DNA of 64,000 nt, taken from Jaapia argillacea MUCL 33604. Taxonomy: Eukaryota > Basidiomycota > Agaricomycetes > Jaapiales > Jaapiaceae. Positions 55,522-64,000 of the stretch are shown here, piece after piece. Position 1 is the first letter of the stretch; each line of letters opens with the position of its first letter. The translations under genes and the position numbers were made by a program. The stretch lies in assembly GCA_000697665.1 (NCBI GenBank), contig KL197756.1, positions 62,001 through 126,000 of the forward strand. Reading direction: 5' to 3'. The notes beneath the pieces are model-generated. The model made no database searches. It was not told the origin of the DNA and saw only the letters and a program-made list of their open reading frames with translations.

Positions 55522-58500
55522 TTAGAAACCCAGATGGATGAACGGAACCCATCGAAGTAACGAACACCTCTCCTCGCGGAGTTTGGAAACAGCAATGTGG
55601 AGAGCCCGAGCAGCTTCAGCAGTATCGGGAGTTGTCTGCGACCCCGAATTCTCCCCCCCTGATGAAAATAGATGGCGATAAAAAGTATCTGCCACTTTTG
55701 GTCCATCCTTGTCATCAATAGACCTGTAGAGCCGTCATGAGAATGTGCGTGGAGATTGGCCCCCTCATCCATAATAAAGGGCACTAGGACTCACCACAAG
55801 GTCCCAACAACACCTCTGAATCCCGCAAACAGCATCGTCGCCGCCAAATGCATGGATTCGTCCGGGAGACTCTGGTCACCCATTGCAGTTTGGCAGGCAC
55901 TGAGGAATACCAATGATTCATTTGTCAACGATAGTTTCATGATTTCGGTGACGTTCAGCGGACCATCTTCGAGAATGAGGGCACTGTTGAGGGCGCTTCG
56001 ACGATCTTGCTCGTCAACGAAAAGGTCAACAGAGTCTTGTATCCCATGGCACGCAAAATGTAGAATGGTCGCGGAGGGAATTTCGGAGAGGACGCTGGAG
56101 ACTAAGGCGGGTGTTTCTGGACAACCGTATCGGACGAGGGCATGATTGCCAACAATATTCTCGATCTTTTGTAGTTCGATTTCGGTATTGGGAATGGGCC
56201 GATATCCTTTGCTGTTGGGTTGAATGGCAACAAGCATTTTGAACGAGTCGACTTTGGGAGGTGCATCACGGAGGAGGGTGGTGAGTGTGGGTATGTAGGA
56301 GGAAACAACGTAGTCGGAGACGCTTTCCCCTTCGGGAATGTCGTATCTGCCGGCGGCGTGAATAGGTAGAGAACTGAATGAACCGGTCGGGCACCACCAG
56401 AGGCGAGGAGGTGATGTAGATCTCTGAAAGTAAATCATTCAATGAATAAGGGAGTGCCAATATACTTATTGTCTACAAATCGTAGCCTTACCTTGAGATC
56501 CAACGCTCGAATGATGGGTTCAACAACTGTTTCCCACAACTTGGCCAGTCCCTCTTTCATTATCGTTTCGGGACTTTTAACTTTGTCTTTCCAGCGCATA
56601 CCTCGATCGCCACGCGACAGAGGACATGCGTCCCTACAAAGAGCTTGCATTTTGGCAAGCTGTCGCTGACTATCCAAACTGAAACGAGTTAACGGAACAT
56701 GCAAAACCTCGGTTCCCGGCGCCTTTATTATCAAAGCATCAAACCTGGAGTCTGTGGCATTGAGGATGACAACTGGGCCGTGGGCAGCTACGCGGCAAAG
56801 ATCAGCATAGGTTTTCGGGAGCAAAAAGCCCTCGAAGCCCTCCATGTGTCGCACTTTCTGGAGACAAGTTAGCCACTCGTCACCAAGAAGACGGAGATGC
56901 CGTGACTGTGTCTCTGAGACCGCAGCAAGGGCAACGTCGTATGACACCATCGTTACTTTATCGACTCCGCGATAGGAATCCCGTTCGAGTCTTTGCGAAA
57001 TCATTTGAAGCTGATCCGCGAGCTCCGGCGCCTTGTCACGAAGGTCGTCGAATGAAGTCCGAAGTTGGAGGGCTTGTGACCAGAACACTGCGCGTCCTTC
57101 TTCGAGAAGTTCAACAGCTCTCTCAAACTTTCCCTCCCGAATGGCTACAGCAGCTGCTTCCCGAGCCAGGCCATCTGTACCAAGATGTTAGGGCGTCCTG
57201 GCGGGACGATAAGTCCTGTCCAAGCATGGCGAGACTAGGAAGAAATCCAATAGCGGCTCCGTACGCTTCCAATGCCGATTCGTGGCCATGCTTATCTGCC
57301 CAATGCGCCCACTGCTGTGCAACGAAGAAGCGCTGTGCCACTGATTCAGACTCATTGGCAACTGCTGCAGCGAAGGCCTCCATGGCCTCACGCAGATCGT
57401 CAGGCTGCTTTGTGAGGTCGTATTGTTTGCTTAGCAGCTTTGCTAAAAGACTGACGGTCATAAAGTTTGAATTATTGGGCTCAGGGCGTGCCTCGCGGCA
57501 AATCGATATCGCCGATTTGAGGTCTTCAGGAGAATGATAATGATCATATTTTTTCTGGAGTGTATGAGCCAGATCATCGAGGGGATCCGATGGATCTCGA
57601 TGTTGGAGACGCGCTATAGAGAGAACTTCGCGGCGCAAAGCAATGGCTGCGTCGAGGTCTTCCAACTTGCGTGAAAGGTTGTATTTCTCCTCCATTACGT
57701 GAGCGAGGACATTCACGGCTTCCCGTCGATCTTTGTGTGAATTCCCCATGGTAGAAACCACTTCGCTCTGCAGTTGGATGGCTTCGTCTAGAAACGAAAC
57801 CTCTCTATCACTACCTTTAAGACCAGGGTGATGGAATCGCTTTGATAAGGTGAGGGCTAGGCCGGAGGATACAGGGTATCGATTGGGGGACGTTAGTGGT
57901 GATAGCAACATGGCCTTGCGCAATAGCAGAATAGCTTCGTCGAGATCCTTGGCGTTGCTCAGAGCAGAAGACGAATATCGGACATGAAGGGCATTTGCAA
58001 GCACTCTGAGCGGTAAGATCTTTTGGCGATCGTCGACATCAGTCGAGCTGATGTGAGCGTACAAAAGCGAGATGGCTTCGTCCAACTTGGGTGATTGGCC
58101 CGAGGTCTCGAACTGATAGATAAGTACGGGAACCAGGTTCTCCAGAGCGACTCGTCGAACTTCACTCGATTCCGATCGACGGAGTGACTCTCTGCAGAGC
58201 ATCTCTGCCTCTTCAGCGTCATGGCGGGTTGCCAACCGCTGATATCGGGTCCTGAGACAAACGGCGAGATTCACATCAACGAGTGACGCCCCCGATGGCC
58301 GGAGGGGAAGATCGCGAGCATGCCGGAGCAGTGATATGGCTTTCTCAAGGATCAGATGATCTTCTTCCGTCTCGAGGAATATGCGCAAGAGATTGGCGGC
58401 AAGGGCATTGACAGAGCGAACACTCTCGGGATCATCGGGGCGTAGATCGAGACATTGTTGGTGCACCTCGACAACCTCGTCCAAATCCCTCTGCTGCCTT

Positions 58501-59063
58501 GAGGCCTGGAATCGCTGGAGCAGAAGTTCACCGAGGAGCTGATAGCTGTCTCTCGACTTGGAACGCAACTGGAGAGCCTTCCGACCCAGTACCACTGCTT
58601 CGTCGAGGTCAGAACCATCACCAACGGCGAGAAATCGACGCTGAAGAGCGTCACAGACGTTACTGAGAACGTCCCATTGATCAGGGTCCCCGGCTGGCAA
58701 AAGCTCAAGGGCGTGTCGATGTTGTGATAAGGCGTCCTCGAGGTCTCGAAGATTCTCCGAATGATCGAAGCGATCGCGGAGAGCAAACCCATAATGGCTA
58801 AGCAATGATGGGCGAAGTGGATGGTTGGATTCTACCGCGGTGAGTGACTGTCGATGGACCTCGATCGCCGTATCGATGTCGAGGAGGTCTTCCGTTTCAT
58901 CGAACCTGTCTCTCAACGCAGATCCAAGTTCCTTGAGAAGCCATGCTCTCTTTTGGCCGGGGTGTGGATGCTTTTTGAGAGCGACAGATTTCTTTCGAAT
59001 GACTGCATTGATGCACGCCAGAGCACTACGATGTGGCGAAGGACAGCAGTGCGTAGATGCCAT
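55522..59063 (-). pseudogene. TPR-CHAT caspase-like gene, copy C, frameshifted
   Basis: Exons 59063-56492, 56423-55795 and 55723-55522 match copies A and B. Exon 1 is 2572 nt against 2571 in copy A: one extra A near 57180 (CCAAGATG where copy B has CCAGATG) shifts the frame, so translation would end after 646 residues (57123), within the TPR part. Downstream the original frame is open again (57088-56435) and exons 2-3 keep HFACHG and LSACQTAMGD. It is a young pseudogene, or a truncated TPR-only protein, or a single-base sequencing error. It is divergent from the intact RING gene at 59454. Confidence 0.8.
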
Positions 59064-59453
59064 CCGTAAGTTCTGTTTGGGGGGAGGTCAGCGATGAGCG
59101 AACCATAATAACCCGGAAGGGGGCGCACGGTAGAAGAAATCGAGCGGGATTTGGACCATCATAGACGCCAGATAATGCGGATAAGTCGAAGCGAACGCAC
59201 GTGAATTGTGAGATTCGCGGGAGAAGGTCTCAAAGTCTCCGATCAGGTCCGTGGACTGGGTGAACGAGTGCCCTCTTCCCTTCCAGCGTCGTGCATTGTA
59301 GGGCTCTTTGTTCTCGCTCCATCCATCTTCGCCAACATCGTGAAGGTTCAAAGGGCGGAGATATAATTCTTGGTATGTGCATAGTCTCAGAAACCACGAT
59401 CATAAGTTATTTACCGTCAAAATTCCCGCAGTCATTTCTTATTCTGATCACTC
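59064..59453. promoter_or_regulatory. Shared divergent promoter, unit C
   Basis: 390 bp between the start codons of CHAT copy C and the RING gene, strongly similar to 45468-45833. It includes GGAGAAGGTCTCAAAGTCTC and CATTGTAGGGCTCTTT blocks. A bidirectional promoter is inferred from the layout; no factor site is identified. Confidence 0.6.
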
Positions 59454-61430
59454 ATGAGCTCCTCTCAGATCCCAACTCGAAGAGGGGCAACCGCACCTCG
59501 ACACAGACTTCAGCAAGCCCAGTCTCTACTACTATCGGGCCCTTCGTCTACTTCTTCATCTTCTCGACGTAGGAGGTCTCGATCACCCGAGTCGCGGATT
59601 GTTTCGGCTCACACGAATACTTCGCAAGCGACGGAGCCCACGAGCAACGCCAACAGGAAGAAGAAAGGCAGGAGTCAACTCGAAGGCTTCTTCCCTGCCA
59701 TATGGCCCTCTAGTTCTTCCACTCTCGTTGAAGATTCGACAGACAGAGGAAGAAAGGGAAAGTCGAAGTCGAAGACTTTGCCCCGTTTACCTAGCGAGAA
59801 TGAGGTTGGCGATCATCATCGGTCGAATCACGCCAAAGTCAAAAAGGACAGGTCTCGATCTAGAGATTCGACTTATCGAAGGGGTGGAGCTGGTACAAAG
59901 AGTTCTGCGAGCCCAGCGGATTTGAGTGAAGACGAAACCGATGCTGCTTCTCGCACTTCTGTGGCTGGTTATACAGGACCCCTCGCTAGTGCTGAGTTCG
60001 TTCGATTGAAGAATGAGAACGAGAGTTTGAAGAAGGTGCGCTGGAGACCTGACTTCTTGTCTTGCTACATATACTGATGTGGATATGGACGATAGCAATT
60101 GAAACAAGCCACGAAGACAATCAACAAGCAAAACAAGGTACTTTCCACCGCTTTTCACGTTCATTCGCAGCGCATATACGAAGCATTTCCACTAGACTAT
60201 AGAGGAACTTCGACAACAAGTCACTGATGCAACCAAGGTATATACGTACGTTATCAACGTATTTTGACCTCATTAACATTGCCCTCCAGTCCAAGAAAGA
60301 GCAAGGACAGCAATTAGAGAAGCTTAAATCGAAGTCCAAGAAATCCGACGATGTGAGCATCCTTTATTTTCTGTACATTTTTCGCTGCTAACGACGGCGC
60401 CCAGCTTCTCACCACAATAGAGGGCAATCTCAATTGCCAAATATGTATGGAGTCCCTCCTCAAACCTTTCGCGTGAGTGTTCCCGCATCTCGACGACCGT
60501 TTTACGATTTACCTACTTCGCTCCAGGCTTACACCATGCGGCCACATCTACTGTCAATCCTGTCTCCAAAATTGGTTCCGAACTGCTCCTGTGAACGAAG
60601 ACGACATGGTCGACGACGACGACCCCGAATATATACTATTCCGCCGAAAATCTTGTCCTTCTTGTCGCACTCTTGTCCAAACTCGACCTGTCCCCTTATT
60701 CCTAATCAAATCCATCGCGAGTAGTCTCATCAAATCAAAACTACCTCCCGGTCAATCCAACCGAGCCAGCCCCGCGCCATCCGACAGTGATCCTTGGGAT
60801 GGGATCTTTCCCGTACCCGGTGCGGACGATGATGACGACGACGACGACGATGATGGTATCGGTTTTGGTGATTCTGATGGAGAAGATGAGGATGGTGAAG
60901 ATTTATGGTATGATGGCGAATATGGGACCGATCCGGACGACGATCCCTATGAAGGCGAGTATGTGTTACCGAGATGGGAACCTCCAAGCGTCTCTGTTTC
61001 TTCCCGCGATTACGACCCTGCCGACCTCGCACTCATCCGACGCGGAGCGACAGTTGACATGATTGACCGATACCAAATGCGCTACTCTCATGATGATGGG
61101 ATCTCGGCTGTGTTGCCACCTGTTGATGATGATGGGTGGGGTGGGGCGAGTGATGGAGTGTTGGTTTACCTTGGGTGGAATATTAGGTTGAAAGAGGATG
61201 ATGAGAGTGGGTGTGGGTATATGGATTGGATTAGGGATGATATTTGGGAGAGGGAGGAGAGGTGGGATGTTACGGAGTATGATGTTAGGAGGCAGGCTAG
61301 GGGGAGGGGTGCTATTGAGGGTGTTGGGTGGATCGCTTGGAGGTTCGTTCCGGAAGATGAAGTTGATGATTATGCGAGTACGGATACTGAGGGGTGGGTT
61401 GATGAGGAGGATGAGGAGGATGATGATTAG
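59454..61430 (+). CDS. RING-finger protein with coiled coil, probable E3 ubiquitin ligase
   Basis: Six exons; exon 1 is 59454-60035 and exon 6 starts at 60527. The basic Ser-rich N-terminus has several nuclear-type clusters (SSRRRRSRSPESR, NRKKKGR). Short exons 2-4 encode a Lys/Gln-rich coiled coil (QLKQATKTINKQNK, EELRQQVTDATK, QQLEKLKSKSKK). A C3HC4 RING follows, split by an intron: CQICMESLLKPFA, then LTPCGHIYCQSCLQNWF, a short acidic insert, and KSCPSCRTLV. The C-terminal half is very acidic (a run of ten Asp) and ends in a block with VYLGWNIRLKEDDESG. The family role is ubiquitin transfer; the substrate is unknown. It is divergent from CHAT copy C, and the pair is duplicated as a unit at 41.9-46.6 kb. 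Confidence 0.88.
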
Positions 61431-61686
61431 AATTTGATGGTTGGGTATTGCGGTGAGTGTTCTGCGAACCTTGCTTGGGGATTCTGCATGTATTATAGTG
61501 GTGGGCAACGCAGGGGAAGCCATGTGTTCTGTAGGACTTTGCAATGATAAACGGTTATGCATTCCTTCCATATATATCGTCTGCACTTGGTTGAGATATT
61601 TATCGATAACGAGAGGCATCATTCGTTACCAGACACCAACATCCCCACCGTCATGAACACTCCGAGATCGATGACCAGCCAATAAA
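61431..61686. other. Intergenic between convergent genes
   Basis: About 255 bp separating the ends of the RING gene and the PPR-like gene. No feature was recognised. Confidence 0.45.
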
Positions 61687-63545
61687 CTATTCGCCAAATC
61701 CTTCACGGGACTCACCCGGAGAAACTCTCGAAGTCCTAAGCGCATGAGCAGGAGATTTGATATTCAATAATTCCGGATGGTTTCCAAGGACGACTTGACG
61801 AAAGATTTGACGAGCGATTTTCCAGGCAGGTTGGTCATGCCAAATCCCCGTAACCTTCGTCTTCCCAAACGGTCCTCCTCTATCCCTCCCTCTGCCATCG
61901 TCCTCGTCAGCACCACCCGTACCCAGCATCCCAACCAAAGTATTCACAATCTGCTCCCTATCCAACCTAATCCCAGTAGGCCCAACGACAGGAGCCCGCT
62001 GGAACGGATTGGAACAATCTCATCTGCGCCATAACACCCAAAACGCTCTGATCCCAGCTTCCAGTAGAATGTTCAACGTGACGACGTCAGGTTCCAACGC
62101 GCAGCGCTTGGACATGTTGTCCCAGAGGAAACAGACGATGTCTGGTCGGTCAATTTGGTTTAAGGAGGATTCGTATGGGTTGAGTGCCTTGATATCCAGT
62201 GCGATTTGAGGGAAAGAAGGCGAAGGAGACTGGGGAGGTAATGGGGAGGAGGGCTTGACGGCGTGTCGCTCCAGTAGCAGAAACGACTCTACCGGACGGC
62301 CGCTCGCAGTCAACACGGATGCCCCCACAGACAAAGCTTCCTTGTCCAGCTGAAACACTGCTGGATCTGTCTCCATCCCATCGTCCCCACCACACCCCTT
62401 ACACTTTGCATCACACGAACAACCCACTCTCCCATTCACCCTTCTTCAACAATCCATCGATGACAACAGCATAGGTCACCAAAGTGGGTTGTAAACTTGG
62501 GTAAGGGTAAGGTGCGTCTCGGGAGCTATCAGTAGGCTCTGCGTTGGAGTGGGAATCGGACGTGGAGGAGGATGAGGCAGAGGTGGATTCGAGAGCTTTC
62601 AGAAGTTTGAGGAGGGCTGGTAAAGACACCTCGGGATGTTTTGAAAGCCATATGTAACGTAGTCGTCCAATCAGCGATGTCAATATCGGCTTTCCGGTAT
62701 GGAGGGCCCAGCGACCGCCGGGTGCGAGGATAACCACCATCATCAAGAGGCTTAAGTTTCGCCTTTGCCTGTTCCAAGACGGCAACTCGGTTGAGGTACG
62801 CAAAAGCCTTTGCAGGCTCCCGCTTACAAGCAGATAAATAAAACGAGTCATACCTCCCAAAACTCTCCTCCGTACCCCCCTTCTCTCCCACCCAACATCC
62901 CAACATCCCAACAGAACCATATGGGATCAACTCATAACCCTTCTCCATGGCCCGTGTCCTTATACAACCAGTACCCAGCCCCACCCAAATCCCCATGTCT
63001 CGCAGAAATCTTGAGGAATTTCTCGAGGTGTACAATCCCAAGCTCCACCCCCTGTCTCTCTACCCGCTTCCTCACAGCCCGTGTCAATTCTTTCGAGATG
63101 TGGGGGTCGGGAAGGAGGTCTGATACTGTCCGAGAGTATAGAGATACTTCAAGTCTACCGCAGACGTCCAGGGAGATCATCCGACGGAGGAGATTGTCTT
63201 TTGTGGATGAGGAAGGGAGATGGAGAGGGAACGGAGGAGGTTAAAATCGGGTCTTGAGTGCGTGGTGTTGGTAGGTGCATCGAGGGTTTTGATGAAATTA
63301 GTTAGAAGGGAGAAGAGGGGTGGAGTTGGCCGTGCGTAGAGAGGTGGTAGGCGGTTATTGAGAGGAGCGGGAGGTAGAAGGAGGCGGAGGGAGGGAGGGT
63401 GAGGGTTATGTCGTAGGCTGAGATCGCCTGATGTGGTGTGCCGGGTTTGGTGGAAAGGGGGTAAATCAAGAGCCACGATGGGATGGGAGGATCTTGCGGG
63501 GTGTTGGGCGAAGAGGCAGAGCTTTGAGATAGATGTAGGAGTCAA
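61687..63545 (-). CDS. Pentatricopeptide-repeat-like protein, probably mitochondrial
   Basis: Several minus-strand exons carry helical-repeat sequence: KEPA-type AKAFAYLNRVAVLEQAKAK, then ADWTTTLHMAFK, LQPTLVTYAVVIDGLLKKGE and LEPDVVTLNILLEAGIRAF, the last two with the (P)xxVTYxxxIDGL pattern of PPR repeats. The C-terminal exon ends GNHPELLNIKSPAHALRTSR. The N-terminus (MTPTSISKLCLFAQHPARSS) is Ser/Arg-rich without acids, as in mitochondrial targeting peptides. Such proteins bind organelle RNA. The frame changes several times (near 63200, 62930 and 62440) and I could not place all introns, so the gene may be split, or broken near 63200. The stop used is at 61687. Confidence 0.55.
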
Positions 63546-63547
63546 AA

Positions 63548-64000
63548 TCCCATTCGCTCGAGAACGTCCTTTGCCTCATCCAAATCCCTGGCTTGAACAA
63601 AGACGTAAATTTATGAATATCGGACGCGAATCAAGGAGACGAAGTCGAGCAGAGAAATTTTTGAGACGGCCTCGTGGGGCGCAACAACATGTTCTGCAAT
63701 CTGCAGAGAATGTCTTGCAACCCACAATCTTCGTTTCCGGTGACAGGCCCTGAGTTTGCTTGAACCATCCCAAAAGTAATAAACCATGAAAATCGTACAC
63801 ACCTGGGGGTCGTAATCGTAGCAAACCAGTAGTGTTTCACACTGGGCGTAATCCGTAGTGACCTCAAGATATAGGTGTTCTACGGGAACTCTGTCGACAC
63901 CTTGCAAGTTCGAAGATTTACGGACAGTTTCCGTTGAATGAAGGGATCAGCCAGCGGACTTTCTACACCTCCAAACGCTACGGACGGCAACGGCCCGGAC
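63548..64000 (-). CDS. Partial gene at window edge, unknown
   Basis: Minus-strand frames near the right edge read VPVEHLYLEVTTDYAQCETL, then LVCYDYDPQ before a GTGTGT donor, and downstream RDLDEAKDVLERMGF before a stop at about 63548-63550. The wording looks like real coding sequence, but the 5' part lies outside the window and the exon joins could not be fixed. The last piece might instead belong to a helical-repeat protein. No family is claimed. Confidence 0.35.

Overview
This window is nuclear DNA of a filamentous basidiomycete, most likely an agaricomycete. Genes are split by short GT-AG introns of about 50-80 nt. The proteins are typical of that group: a TPR-CHAT protein family, an F-box/leucine-rich-repeat protein, a GPI-anchored aspartic protease, a Sir2 deacetylase with the fungal N-terminal region, and many transposons. 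One assembly gap of 669 N lies at 28374-29042. The species cannot be named from the sequence.

Left part (1-18.3 kb) is mostly host genes: an HP1-type heterochromatin protein; a membrane-anchored coiled-coil protein; a long disordered protein; a Sir2/Hst1-like deacetylase and a KAT14-like GNAT acetyltransferase that converge with 17 bp between their stop codons; a CUE/DUF1771/Smr endonuclease of the Cue2 type; and an F-box/LRR-like protein. Three of these act on chromatin.

Middle part (18.3-30.05 kb) is a nest of mobile elements. A DNA transposon with ~143-bp terminal inverted repeats (ends CACTG...CAGTG, target duplication ATT) carries a 781-residue DDE transposase. A 182-bp MITE sits in its left repeat. 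A Ty3/gypsy chromovirus (294-bp LTRs, target duplication ACTCA) sits in the transposase gene's only intron. Because the right repeat lacks the MITE, it shows the MITE's empty site directly.

30.2-41.5 kb holds argininosuccinate synthase (arginine biosynthesis), an RTC4-domain protein, a GPI-anchored aspartic protease and a DHA1-type drug transporter.

Right part (41.9-61.4 kb) is a segmental expansion of a divergent gene pair: a large TPR-CHAT (caspase-like) protein on the minus strand and a RING-finger protein on the plus strand, sharing a 370-390 bp promoter. Three CHAT copies and two RING copies remain. Copies A and B of CHAT are open; copy C has one extra base. RING is intact beside the broken CHAT copy C and truncated beside the intact CHAT copy A. 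Between the units lie a 360-bp GC-rich MITE, a decayed Tc1-like transposase, an F-box remnant and a LINE-derived insertion with a 15-bp target duplication. The window ends with a PPR-type gene and the edge of another coding region, both on the minus strand.
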